A stretch of 64,000 bases of DNA from Cycas panzhihuaensis (GCA_023213395.1 CM041465.1:77817741-77881740), one strand, 5' to 3'. Positions 48,092-59,522 are shown, counted from the first letter of the stretch. Made by a program: numbers and translations. The notes: generated by a model from the sequence alone, not told the origin.

Positions 48092-49844
48092 ACTTCCATC
48101 CTGACATTGGCACACCCTCTCTTTGATAGGCCATTCATCCTATATATCTCAGCAACCAATGAGTCTCTAGGCTCCATGTTAACCCAGGAGGATGATTCGA
48201 GAGCTGAGAGGGCTATTTACTTCATCAGTCGTATCCTCATAGATGTTAAACTCAACTACTCCCCCATAAAGAAGGAATACCTCTCCTTGGTACATGCAAC
48301 TAATAAGTTCAGGCACTACTTGCTTGGGAAAACTACTCAGGTGATCGTTCAATCCAATCCCCTACACTATTTACTCACCCAACCTAAACTGATGGGTTGG
48401 ACTAGCAAGTGGGCCATTCTCCTGCAGAAATTCGACCTCCAAATCATTAATAAGAAGTCAAAGAAGGGGATGGTAGTGGCCAAGCAGCTCATTGGCACTC
48501 CTATCCTGAACCCTTTGGATGTTCCTATTGATGACTTTCTCCCTGACAAGCCCATCCTGGCTATTCAGGACCCCCCTCCTCATCCGCTTGCTGATAGTGA
48601 GTGGTATGGGGACATTGTACAATACGTTGCTTAGCAGTAGTATCACCCCAACGCTAGCGATAAGGTTAGGTCTCGTATTCGGGCTACTACTAGGCAGTAC
48701 TTCCTTATGGGTAAGGTATTGTATAGAAGGTCCTTCGATGGGATTCTTCTCCACTGCATCACCCCAGATGAAGCGAACCAGATACTCTATGAATGCCATA
48801 ATGACATTTGTCAGGACCACTTTGGGGGCCAATCCATGGCCCAAAGGATCCTCTGTATGGGGTATTATTGGCAGTCCTTTTTTAAGGATGCCCATGCTTA
48901 CGCCCTGAGATGTCGGTGATGCCGGGAGCACACCAACATCACCCACTTACCTTCCAAGGCTCTCCATCCCATTATATCTCCATGGCCCTTCTCCCAATGG
49001 GGGTTGGACCTTATTGGAGCCATATCCCCATCCTCTTCATTGCAGCATAAGTTTATCTTGACTGCTATATAGTGCTTTACTAAATGGGTGAAATCTATTC
49101 CTTTGACTACAACTCATGGTAAGACGATAGCCACCTTCGTCTACTAGCATATCATCTGCCGCTTCGAAGTTCCTGATGTCTTGATCATGGATAATGGGAC
49201 TCCTTTTTGTAATAAGGAGATGGATGAGCTTTGTGAGAAATTCAACATTTATCATAAACTTCCTCTCCTTGCTACCTCCAGGTTAATGGCCAGGTTGAAT
49301 CATTCAACAAAACTCTTATAAATATTTTAAAGAAGACCGTAGCCCAATCTCAAAGAGATTGACATCTCCAGCCTCCTTCCACCCTATGGGCATATCACAT
49401 GTCTATCCGTACGGCTACGAGAATGACTCCTTTCTCCTAGTCTATGGGACGGAGGCAATTCTCCCATTAGAAGTGGAGATTCCTTCTCTATGGGTCTCTC
49501 TCCAAGGTCTTATCGATGAAGAGTCTATCTGCCAGGCTCACCTCTTAGACCTCGAGGTCTTGGATGAGAGGTACTTAGCTGCCTACCAAGCCAACCTCAC
49601 CTCTAAGACTAGGGTATGAAAGACCTATGATAAACACCTTCATTCCCGTCCTTTACATCTCAGGGACCACATCCTCAAACTAGAATATCTCCATGATCGC
49701 CTGACCAAATTTGAACCCAAATGGGTTGGCCCCTTTGTCATTCTCGAGAGCCTTAGGAACAATGCTTATAGGATCGCCGCCCTGGAAGGCCTCAAATTTG
49801 AGAAGGCTATTAATGGGAAATTCTTGAAAAAAATTTATGCATGA
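48092..49844 (+). pseudogene. RNase H (first) and integrase of element A, broken
   Basis: The open frame 48107-48634 holds the Gypsy RNase H: 'PFILYISATNESLGSMLTQE', 'YFISRILIDVKLNYSPIKKE' and 'SKWAILLQKFDLQI'. Integrase follows with no second RNase H in between: finger 'HNDICQDHFGGQSMAQRI' and 'CR.CREHTN' near 48795-48945, core 'WPFSQWGLDLIGAI' near 49000, 'DVLIMDNGTPF' near 49180, then a frameshift near 49280. The C-terminal 'PKWVGPFVILESLRNNAYRI' is followed by 'NGKFLKKIYA' and a stop at 49842-49844. The first 'residue' corresponds to the sequence left of B. Catalytic Asp residues are visible; stops and frameshifts disable it. Confidence 0.87.
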
Positions 49845-50599
49845 CTATGACACTCTTCTCTTTGCACTCTAAAATGAGCTTAAACTACTGCCCTGGGTGC
49901 ATCCCCATTCCCCCTAGTCACAAGTGGAATGGTAGCTTAGGGTGGCCTTCTTGCCTCTTTTGGGTTCCTCCCATGGAACCCCTTATCCCCCTTTCCTCTT
50001 GGGGGGGCCATCTTCCTAATTAGGTGTATTGTCCCTATCGCTCATGATCCTAGATACACTCCCTAACTAGGATGACATGCTGGAGTATCGTTACTCTCTT
50101 TCTCGTTAGCGCTTCCTTTGCATATTCCAATATGCTCTTGTGTGGACATGTATGTCGCCCTACCTCCTAGCCTCACATATGTCCATTATTGATGCTCATG
50201 ATAATTGTGTGTATGCATGCTAGGAATATGGCCCTGCATGAAAGGAAGTGTGTGTAGCTCAAATAATCCTCTATCACAAACTATATGATAATCAACCAAA
50301 AACATCATAATCTATAGCTCATCGTGTATCCTTGCACCCTCATACATATACATAAAAGTAAATATAACATCAGCCATCATCATGTATCATCATGCACATC
50401 AGCATATATCAATGGGATGCCAATGGACCCGTCTATATATATAAAATCATCATGTGTCATATCATACAAAAGGTATGGTACATCATATGTAGGAAACTGG
50501 AATCCTTGTAGGGAGGAGTATAATCATGTAGAAACATATGGTGACTCCCTAGAGGTCTGGTGCTTTACCATGTCAAAAATAATTACTGTACCCTACTCT
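49845..50599 (+). other. Post-integrase tail of A
   Basis: It begins with the conserved 'MSLNYCPGCIPIPPSHKW' stretch shared with B and then becomes the convergent end of the antisense gene. The 98-codon frame at 50324-50620 lies opposite the antisense-gene end and is probably a shadow. Confidence 0.5.
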
Positions 50600-51184
50600 T
50601 TAGTGTTTCCCTACTCCTAGGGTATCATCTCTTGGTCTATGTGATCCCTCTCCTAGGGACCACATGCCTCCTAGACTCCTTCCTACAGCTCTTGGAGCTC
50701 CCTTCCTTACTTCCCTCGTCTTGAGGCCTCCTCAGGGTCATCGTCGCTATGTGGGTATATGTCTTACTCCTCAATGACCTCGATGCCATCTGACCCACCA
50801 GTTGATTGTATTATGCTTGGATACAATCCCTCTCGCCCTCCACTCCTCAGAGCTACTCCTCCAACACTGCTATCCTGATGCAACTCTCTGCATCACCACC
50901 TACTCCTCCCTGAGCCTCTAGAGCCTGAACTCAGCCTTATAGAGCATCTCTCTTCGCTCTGGTCATATCCAGCTCTCCCTGTAGCCATCCCACTCACACC
51001 TCATACTCCTGGGACTCTGCCACCTACACATCTCTGGCTCTAACTAAAGGAGCAAACACTATCGTGTGGTCCCCTACCAACCGTGGCTTCTCCCCTGCCT
51101 GGATGGTAGGTTGTCCCTCTGTGTAGACCCGGGGAAACATCTCCCAAATTACCACCTCAACTAACCTCCCGATGTCCATCACTC

Positions 51185-51306
51185 CTGCAAAATCTAACAT
51201 GCCACATGTCAGTATATACATCCATAAGTACACCAAACAAATCAAATAAAGCACAACAACTAAATATCTAGTAATCGAAAGAAGACAGGTAAAGGTAATA
51301 TCTCAC
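51185..51306 (-). other. Predicted intron 2 of the antisense gene of A
   Basis: On the minus strand the donor is CAA|GTGAGA and the acceptor TTTTGCAG|GA. It is 122 nt and phase 1 on both sides, the same as the 111 nt intron in B. Confidence 0.65.
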
Positions 51307-51544
51307 TTGCTAGGACTGCCAACTCCCTGACTTAGACAATCACCTCCTCCTTGGGTCCTCCACCTATTGTTGGTACCTCCCCCTCCTCTAGTAACACCTC
51401 TCTGACTACCTGGCCTGCCGGGACACCTCCAGCCTCCTCTGTTGGTGTTGTTATTACCCAGACTCTCCCTATTATCCTCAGCTTCCAGACTGGCATCTAG
51501 GAAGCTCCACCTTTCCCTACAGTCCCTGATGGACCCACCTCTCC

Positions 51545-51690
51545 TCCTGTGGCTCCTGATGGACCTACCTCTCCTCCTGTAGTCCCTGATAGACCTGCCT
51601 CTCCACCTGTTACTCCTAATGGGCTTACCCCATCACCTCCGTCACTGCCATCATCATCATCTCCCTCGCTAGGGGTGCCTCCTACTCCTC
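51545..51690 (-). repeat. Coding mini-repeat 'TGGEVGPSG' in the antisense gene of A
   Basis: Four tandem units of about 27-33 bp encode Thr/Gly-Gly-Glu-Ala/Val-Gly-Leu/Pro-Ser-Gly. B has a weaker version ('VGEAGPSRMVGGAAGPFG'). It expands the linker between the mobile-domain segment and the tail. Confidence 0.6.
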
Positions 51691-52534
51691 CTACCTTGCC
51701 ATTAGTATCCCACCTCACCCCTCTATATGGATCCAATGTGTAGTTTGCCACGGTGAGGAGGTCTAGTGATCTAGCCTCCACTGAATGCCTAACATGTGCC
51801 TGATCCTCAGTTCCCCTGAATCGAGTCTGCCACCAGTGGACTATGGGAGCCCATACTGAAATCAGGTGGGGCCCTCATGGTGGTGCCACTGCTCCAAAGT
51901 GATCAAAGAACCAACACTGCAATAGTGTAATGTAGGATAGTCCTCCTCTCCCAGCTACCTTAATGGCATCCAACTGGGTGACCAGGTTCACCGCTATTAG
52001 CATGGCCTAATCTAATCTCTCACTGGCCTTACGTCTCCTCACTGCATCCATCCATCTGTCAGGTATGTCCCTATAATTTTGTTTCTGGGATATCCAGAAT
52101 AGAATGCACAATGTAATTAATTTCCTCACACAAGGAATCATGGACATGATCATACTTTGAACCGATATGCCTCTCCTCTTCCACTGATCTTGACCTGTGA
52201 AATAGGTCATTGCCTCCCTGTATGCAGCGTCATTACTAAGTAACGCACCTAGCGACACTGGTGCTCCTACCGCTAGTACTCCCAGGATCCTCCTAACATC
52301 TCCTAGTATGACTATGACATCTCTCACTTGGGGGAGATGGAATACGTGCCTCCATCGATCCTAGTGTGAGACAATGTCCACTAGGAGGTGCTGGTCAGAT
52401 GTGTATTATGGTGTCCAGATGGCCTTCAATAGGCCACACCTCCCTAGTACTCATCAGTCTCCTCGAGTCATCATCTTTATAAAACTAAGCATATCCACTC
52501 CTATGTTCTTGCAGTTGTCCACCGTGATAACTAC

Positions 52535-53037
52535 CTACAAAACATCCAAACAACCAGTTAAAACCCATCTAAACCTACTTACCTATCCTCAACATTGCCT
52601 GTCACTCCTCTTAGATTGAGATCTGGCTATCCTTTGGGCTATCTTTTATATTTTTTAGCTAGTGTGTCTTCGCACTGCGCCAAACTCCACGATATCGCAG
52701 AGTTTAGCATGGGGCCCACTGAGATTTTAGCCCTATCTCAGCGGCCTTGCAGTAAAGATCATGACACTATGATCTTTGCCGTGGTGCCAACATCACCCCC
52801 CCCTAAATGGGGGATTTCTTGCCTTAAAAAAAAAAAAAAATTCTATCTGAGTGGGCCATACTTAGGCCCACCGAGACTAGGGCTACATAATGCCCTAGTC
52901 TCCTCTTTTGTTGGGACTAATTGAAACTCCAAGAGATCATTCTTTACCCATAAGAGGCCCAAAACTATATCAAAAATGACTAAAAAGTAATGAAACTCAA
53001 ATGACGAAATGGGTTTAGGTACGGGCGATCCACTCAC
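52535..53037 (-). other. Predicted intron 1 of the antisense gene of A, with hairpins
   Basis: 503 nt, donor CTA|GTGAGTGG, acceptor TTTTGTAG. Near 52740-52795 arms GTAAAGATCAT and ATGATCTTTGCC form a stem, and another pair surrounds 'gcagagttt' at 52685-52712. A poly-A run lies at about 52827-52840. Confidence 0.55.
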
Positions 53038-53061
53038 TAGATCTGGCCTCATTACTGTCAT

Positions 53062-53792
53062 CTCATCTCTCTGGTCTCACCGACTGTCACTGCATCCCGA
53101 TACAATAGTCTGATCTCTCCCTACATGCCTTCAACATTGGGTGGTGCTCCCTTGTGTAAGGAGAAGGGCTCTAAATCATTCATGAGCCCATGAAAATGAA
53201 TTCCATTTTCATCAAGTTTTCCTTATATAGGCAAGGGCCCCGACGGGCACTTCTCCCGTTTCTCTCATCGCGATAGCCCTTAAGACCATCTTCCTTCCCT
53301 GATCACCTTTATCTTCTGGGCTTATCTCTCATTTTAGCTCTGTGGCCTTCTTTTTTTCTTTGACCCATCAGGTGCATTTATAGCATCCCTTCCTTGGCTT
53401 TACGAGGCCCCTTCCGCCTCGTTTTACATGCCACCTCCATATATACTCGAGTGTATACCTGTTTAACCTGTTTCGCCATCCTGGATCCATTTTTACTACC
53501 TATTTGTGCCTCTAGGGCTCCCAAAGGTAGTGTCCCCTCTATTTGGGACTACTCTTCACTTCCTTAAGTGACCTTTGGCATCCCTAGAGGGGCCTTTTCA
53601 CCATTGGTTATTTCCTATCCATCGGATAGCCCTCTTTATCTTAAGGTAGCCTCATCCTTGGGTCTTCCTGTCTTTTATGGCCTTTGTTGACAACCATTTG
53701 GGTCTTTTACAATGGTTCCTCACTGTTTAGTCCTCTTCACTCATCGGTCCCGTTAGCTTTTTCTTTTTTACGTTGACCTCCATTCTTTTGTC
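53062..53792. promoter_or_regulatory. Divergent intergenic region of A with conserved TATA box
   Basis: This is the counterpart of 37848-38536 in B. On the minus strand TATATAAGG (53229-53223) follows GGGGCCC. No gene lies within it. It would serve the antisense gene to the left and possibly the second RNase H to the right. Confidence 0.6.
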
Positions 53793-54215
53793 ATGGCTTT
53801 ACTCATTTTCACTGATGGCAAAAGTCATGGCAACCCTGGCCCTTTCACCGTTGTGTGGATTCTCCATGACCCTTCCAAACATGACTTCATGCATTCTGAG
53901 ATCTTCCTTTCTGAAGCCACCAATAACAAAACTGAGTACATAACTGTTATTGAGGCCCTTACCGATGCACTCTGCATCCACCATGGACCAATCGTTCTCC
54001 TTTTTGACTCTCAGATTGTGGTATCCCATCTCACCTAGGTCTGCCAGGTGCAGTGCCCACACTTAAGAGCCCTTGCCTTAACCACCAGATCCCTATTGGC
54101 TTATTTTTCATCTGTTGACATCTGACACATACCTCAGGCTCTCAATGTTGAGGCAGATAACTTAGTCTATCTCATCCTTTAGCGTTGCCTTCCTCTCCTT
54201 AGTGACCCACCTTGA
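53793..54215 (+). pseudogene. Second (archaeal-type) RNase H of A
   Basis: 141 codons including the stop, the same length as in B. It begins 'MALLIFTDGKSHGNPGPFTV'. The acidic residues are Asp in 'FTDG', Glu in 'TEYITVIEAL', Asp in 'LFDSQ' and Asp in 'VEADNL', the full RNase HI set. Three stops occur in the second half, one at an expected Gln and one at an expected Trp. It is separated from pol by the antisense gene and sits about 500 bp from the 3' LTR. Tat elements are known for a second RNase H. A position after integrase and behind an antisense gene, with its own ATG, suggests a separate or spliced message. Confidence 0.78.
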
Positions 54216-54715
54216 GAGACTTGTCTGGTCACCTATGCACCCAAGTCTTGAGTCATCTTGTACTTCACATTACGATCTGTTCGTATCTCTGAAAGCTGGT
54301 TGCTAATGAGGTTAAATAATGGCAACCACCAAGTTTGTTTTCTTCACTCTACTCTTAGCATCTTAATATATAATACTCGTTATGCTTAATTTGTTTATGC
54401 ACATAGCTCCTTGTTCATGACATCTATCGAGTCTTATATGTGGCCTTCACAACCCATTCATCTTATTCTTACGATGGGGACATCTCCCTCATCCGTTATA
54501 ATCATATGCTGTCTATATGATGGCACGTAGGCAACCCCTATGTCATCTCATCTATGCCTCTATACCCATGCATTTTGCCATGATACTCGTCGTTGCCCTT
54601 GGCTCGCACCATTGTTATGATTATTTATACATATACATGCTACTAACATTGTGTTGCCAGCATTCGTCGTCACATTACACCTCCAAGTTACGAGGCTCTG
54701 CTACCAAGGGGTCAG
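54216..54715 (+). other. Spacer before the 3' LTR of A, ending in a polypurine tract
   Basis: There is no domain. It ends 'ccaaggggtcag' directly before the LTR start TGTTTCC; AAGGGG is the likely plus-strand primer. The 98-codon open frame at 54517-54813 runs into the LTR and is probably chance. Confidence 0.55.
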
Positions 54716-57693
54716 TGTTTCCTAGCTCCCTAGAATGGGTTCTTGGCAAGTTGACTCATGTAAGTATAGGTATGCTTCTATCCTTTGCCTTTATTACTTT
54801 TTTAGAAAGGTAAATAGAAGCATCATTTAATTGCATAACTGACTGACACATTTGAGTGATCACCTTGCACTTGTTGCTTGATCATACTACTTGTTACTCT
54901 TTCAGCCTATGACGATCAGTGGGACATGCATCCCCATGGAACTCCACAACCCTCCTATGCACCTTTGTGTTGTCCTAGGCACCACTCAGCGGGCGTGATC
55001 CATCACACCCCTTGCTATATCACAGCCCTTAGCACACTGCTAAGTGTGATTGTTTCATTTTTATGCTAGTTATCAGTTTCTTAGGAGTCCTGCCACTTTG
55101 ATATCCCATCCAGTTTAGGTCATTCTCTTTATTTGACTATCCCCAACCATCTAAAAAAAGGGTCAGCCTCTCTTAGGCCTAGGGTACCCTTTTTTAAGGC
55201 TCCTAGGCATGCCCTTTTTTTCCCTATTTTGGTCTCTGTCATCGCACTGTGGCAAATGTCACGGTACCATGGTAAACTTCGTGGTATCATGAAGTTTATC
55301 GTGGGGTGACTGTCACTTAATAGTTTTTAAAATATGCCATGGAAATTTTCACTTTTTTCACAAAATTTCCACGTGGCTTTGACACCTCTCAAACCCTACC
55401 TCAACCCTAATCATCTATTTAGCCTAGGGTTAGGTATAAAGCCCAAAACAACCTTATTTTCCCTCTCTTCTTCCACCTTTTCTTCTCTCTTCTCTTTCTT
55501 CCACAGGAATTTTTTGTAGGAACACCCTATAACACTTGTGTTCCCTGTGCTCCAGCCTAAGATCCACCCATTGCAGCTCTGATCCACAGTATCAGGCTCA
55601 CTAATAAACATCTCCAAGCAAGGACTCACTCCCAAGTTTGGCCTCCATGCCCTTCCTACAGCTTTCAACAAGTTTGTTTCCAAATTGTAATATCCCCCTA
55701 AGGACCCCCCTGTAAGCACATCAGATCTACTATTTCCTATTGTTTTTAAGGGAAGACCTACCTCCTACTCAGCCCAATAGGTATTATTTCATTATTGTTC
55801 TATGTCTTTCCTTTGAGATGTCTTATAGAAGGTTAGATCTCTGAGAATATCCCTCCTTTCTTTATTTTTTAGTGTATACAAGAGGTATTCCCTTCGTTTC
55901 TTTCATTTTTTCCCCTTGCATATTCCTGCCCTCTCTTGGTTTTTTCAAGGAGGCTATAGGAGAGGATCCTAAAGAGTGAGAGAAAGGAGTCATCGTAGGT
56001 TCCATACCCAACTAGGCCTACTCCTCAATGGCAACCCCCTTCTCCTCTCTTCCACTTGTGACTCTCTTATGTTACTGAGGAGTCTTCAGGAATTGGCCAG
56101 TGCTAGATACCAATATATGCAGCCCTTGCTACATTGTTTCCAGGCCTGCAAGCCTTTCTTGCATAGCTCTTCCAGCCTTGAATGGTGTCCCTCATCCATC
56201 TTAGGTCTTGACCTGGCCAACATTGTAATTTATTGTACATAGTATACTTGCAACATAGGCAACATTCACAAACCTCATGATGTTTGTTTCCTTTACTATC
56301 TACTTCCAATAGGCTATCCCAATCTATTGTTTCTTGTGTCTAAGAGTAGGATGGAGGTGCACTTGTTAGAGGGTTAGCCATTCTGAGGCTAACCTCCCCC
56401 ATACCTTGTCTTATGTTGTTGGTTTTCTTGGGAGATGTAGAGTTATTCTTTGGTGGAAGATTACTTAACTTTAAGTGCTTTAACTTGCAGCATTTCAACA
56501 TTTTACTATTACATATATATGCATATATTTGCTTTGTAGCCTAACAACCCCTTGGGAAAGGGAAAGGAACTTTGCAATTACAGGTTTATCATGCCATTTG
56601 TAGGGAAGGATAAATGACATCAATCTAGGTGTGTTTCTTGGCCTCCTTTTCTTTGGTTGTTCCAGCCTTTGTATAGTTCTTTTTTCCTTTGTGTTTTGCT
56701 TGTTTCTTTCCTTTCATTTTGCGAGAGGTAAGGAAACCCCTACGCTACTCATGCATCGGGAGAGGGAAAAGAAGAAGTGGGTGTAGCGCAAGATGGAAAT
56801 CACGTTTCAACTACATCATCCTTCTAAGTACGTCATTTTCATTTCATTAGTATTTTCTTACTTCTTTTAGTCTATACATTTGCATGAAAAGAACATAAAG
56901 GAATAAGGTAAAATAGAACCAACTTGTGTCATTCCTTTGCACATTAGTTTGTGCTTTAGGAAAAAGCATCTGTTAAGAGATATCCCCTCCCTTCTTTCCA
57001 TTCAATTACATTGTCATAAACTTTGTATGATATCTTGGTTTATCTCTTTTCTTCCTCCTTCCCTTGTTTAAAATGAAATGAGAGTGAGGATTTATCTTTG
57101 AGAGAAAATAAGAGAGAATATATTTATTGCTCTTTACAAATACATGCTTCACTTACCTCTCATTTGCATATGCATACAACTAGTCTCTGACCCATTGTTG
57201 CATATAGAGATTAGACTCCCTCATATGTAGAGTGGTGGGAACTCCTCCCGCCACCACTCTTTGTCCACCCAACATCCCCTTTAAGTGGGTTAGTTCTTAG
57301 AGGACTCGTCCCCTAAGACCTTCCCCTTTTTACCTCATCATACTTACACATATCTCATCTCATCTACATCCCTTAGTTTTTCCACGAGGACCCACTTCCT
57401 TATTGGGTCTTGCCTTCTCCTTCCGACCATCCAAGGGAGGGAAGACCCCTATTTTGAGTTTACTCGAGCAACTGAGGATATCCCTCACTTACAGTCTCCT
57501 TCAAAGTCAAAGGTTAAGTTACCTAGAGGAAGTTGTGCGCCAGTTGTGGGTCTCGAACCTACATTCTAATGCACGGACACCCTGTGTGGGTGCTTCCTTG
57601 CATTTGTTGGATTAATCCCTTCATTCTAGAGTCTTTCGTCGATAGTCCTAATCCTATTTAGGTGTAGTTACCATGCCCATATACACGATTCCA
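54716..57693 (+). repeat. 3' LTR of A
   Basis: 2978 bp from TGTTTCCTAGC to GATTCCA, collinear with the 5' LTR once D and one 62 bp copy are removed. TATA box at 55435-55441, mutated palindrome cluster at 55245-55305. Followed by CAATC (57694-57698), the degraded right target duplication. Confidence 0.92.
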
Positions 57694-57698
57694 CAATC

Positions 57699-57780
57699 AA
57701 TGGGAGCTAACTCAAAAATTATAATAATTGATGGAAAAATGAAAAGTAGAAAATCCAAAAAGATCAACCCACCTTTTTTA
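57699..57780 (+). pseudogene. End of the Gypsy C integrase, continued after A
   Basis: Sequence after the right flank of A reads Asn-Gly-Ser-stop-'LKNY', completing the 'PVNG..LK.Y' ending that was cut at 23049. This places the insertion of A precisely within the frame of C. Confidence 0.7.
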
Positions 57781-57966
57781 GAAATGTCAATATTAACTAT
57801 TAAGTCTAGAGAAGGTAACTAGGCCTTTTATAGAGTTTTCTCAAGGAAGATCAAATTGATAAAGAACCATCGACAAAGATTATTAAAAAGAAAACCTTCA
57901 ATGAAGAACCTTTAACAAAGATCACTTAATTAGAATTGCCTAACGATAAGTTTTTAACAAAGATTA
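57781..57966. other. Presumed 3' part of C, non-coding
   Basis: I cannot delimit a 3' LTR. Short near-repeats 'aaagatta/aaagatca' and 'accttcaatgaagaacc' occur. Confidence 0.3.
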
Positions 57967-57969
57967 ATT

Positions 57970-57970
57970 C

Positions 57971-58003
<33 letters not shown>

Positions 58004-58004
58004 C

Positions 58005-58034
<30 letters not shown>
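57970..58034 (+). repeat. AAT trinucleotide microsatellite
   Basis: About 21 AAT/TAA units with a single interruption (AATCAT) near the middle. Confidence 0.95.
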
Positions 58035-58036
<2 letters not shown>

Positions 58037-58800
58037 CCTTCGATGAATATCCTTTAATAGGGAATACTTGACAAAGAAAGTTAATAAAGAAAGTTCAACA
58101 CGATAATCAACAACATTTAGTTAGTAAGAAAATTAATAAATCTTCCATTAATTATTATGATCACATACATTAAATATAGTGGTGATCTAAATCATCATCT
58201 TCTAAGGCAATTTCGGCCAAATAGGCCTTAATTATTATATGACCAATTAATCAACATGTAGCGACATATGGCTCATAAGAATCAATGGAACACATATTTA
58301 AATGTAGTAGGTGTATTAATGGCAAGCAATCTACTTTTCAGATTTTTCATAAGTGTAATATGTATGCCATAAGGAGGATTGGTATCATTTTAAGTGACAA
58401 TTCAAATTTGGTCATGTCATTATAGAAATCTAGTTAAGTTTTGGCTCTCTAATTAAGAATGATTATGAATTTAGAATTTAAGAAAGTAATATATCAATCT
58501 AAGATTTTTGAGGTTACACATAGTTTGGTAGGGAAAATACAAGAATTATAGGATGGAGTTGAATAATGGTAAAGAACCAGGATAAACCTCAGGTTGTATT
58601 TAATTCAAATTAAATTTAGAATAAAAAGTTATCCACATACAATGCCTAGTGGCAGGAGTATACCTATTACTTAGCTCTAAGTTAAGATAATACTAGTACC
58701 TTAATGAAATCAAAGTAGGTAACAATATCATAGATGGAGCACACTTGTTTTATCAGGATGGAATTGCCTAGATGATATATCTACCAACAATTCAATAGGA
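58035..58800. other. AT-rich DNA without a recognised gene
   Basis: There is no open frame above 60 codons. It may be the 3' region of C leading into the relic at 58.8 kb. Confidence 0.4.
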
Positions 58801-58805
58801 AAAGG

Positions 58806-59390
58806 TGACTATTCATATAATTCTTCTGGGGTATGATAATAGTATTGTCCATTTTAAAAAGGATGATTTTATAATCACTCTAGAAATAATTCATTTACTT
58901 ATAGGATTACCTCTTGATGGTATTGAAATACATTTTGATAAAGTTAATCAAAGATAATTATGTAATAAAATTTATCGAGAGGATTAAAGCTTTAATAGTC
59001 AAGGAATCTTAATTAAAGAAATGAATCATTCTATCCAAAAATGGGTAATAAGAATTATTTGTGGAATATTAATTCTAAAAGCCTAACAATCTGAAATGTC
59101 AACTAAATATTAGCCTACTGTCTTGAAGAGTTCTCAAGGCCAAAGGATATATTAGACCAAGTATTTATGTATTAAAGTAAATAGAGAAGCCAAAGGAAAA
59201 CTTGAGGAAGGGGTTGTTTTTCTCTTTTATTCCTTGATAGTGATATTTATGTATAATGTACATCAATTGTCATAGAAGAAGTTGAGTGATCCTAAGATAT
59301 TTTGTTTTAATAATTATATCCATGTATTGGCCCATACTATTAAATCATGGTATGAGAAAAATAGTTCTCATACCACCTATAAAACACACT
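58806..59390 (+). pseudogene. Possible plant-mobile-domain-like relic, broken
   Basis: One plus-strand frame gives 'ILLGYDNSIVHFKKDDF' and 'IITLEIIHLLIGLPLDGIEI'. This resembles the core of plant mobile domains (W/Y..T..F.....ITL.D...L.GLP.DG). Downstream the frame has stops but continues with helical segments ('KEMNHSIQKWVIRIICGILI', 'FNNYIHVLAHTIKSWYE'). It lies downstream of C in the same sense as C, unlike the antisense genes of A and B. It could be a host fragment, part of C or chance. The match is short. Confidence 0.35.
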
Positions 59391-59522
59391 AGCCAATCAC
59401 AAGTTTAGGATTCATAATAACACATTGCTATGCCATGTTAAACATTAATGATATATAAGTATACATTATATAAATTAAAATATAAACCATATCAAATAGA
59501 TGAACATGCATTAACATCACCA

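Larger units (their letters stand above)
50600..53061 (-). pseudogene. Antisense spliced gene of A with plant-mobile-domain-like segment
   Basis: Minus strand, against gag-pol. Model: exon 1 53061-53038, intron 53037-52535, exon 2 52534-51307, intron 51306-51185, exon 3 51184-50600. Exon 1 ('MTVMRPDL', 24 nt, phase 0) joins exon 2 ('VVITVDNCKNIG') in frame. Exon 2 keeps 'HLLVDIVSH', 'RHVFHLPQVRDVIV', 'RRILGVLAVGAPVSLG' and 'SYITLLQCWFFDHFGAVAP', matching B residue for residue in order, then a Gly/Pro-rich linker of 'TGGEVGPSG' repeats. Exon 3 ('RLVEVVIWEMFPRVYTEGQP') has a charged tail. Stops occur in all parts of exons 2-3, so it is dead. Conservation of the splice sites, intron phase and TATA box between A and B argues the gene was once real. 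Confidence 0.62.
23050..57693 (+). mobile_element. Tat-like Ty3/Gypsy retrotransposon A, host of nested B and D
   Basis: Structure: 5' LTR 23050-29320 (split by D), primer site 29322, gag 29577-31690, protease near 32290, RT 33.5-34.4 kb, [element B], RNase H and integrase 48.09-49.84 kb, antisense spliced gene 50600-53061, sense second RNase H 53793-54215, 3' LTR 54716-57693. Without D (and its 62-bp duplication) and B the element is about 17.7 kb, with LTRs of about 2983 and 2978 bp. Target duplication is CTGTC on the left and CAATC on the right, three of five bases matching, and removing A restores C's 'PVNG'. A second RNase H, DNGSS-type protease and antisense gene point to the Tat group. 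Confidence 0.9.

Noticed and set aside
57970-58034. Possible CRISPR-like or structured repeat
   Set aside because: It is a plain AAT microsatellite without spacers.
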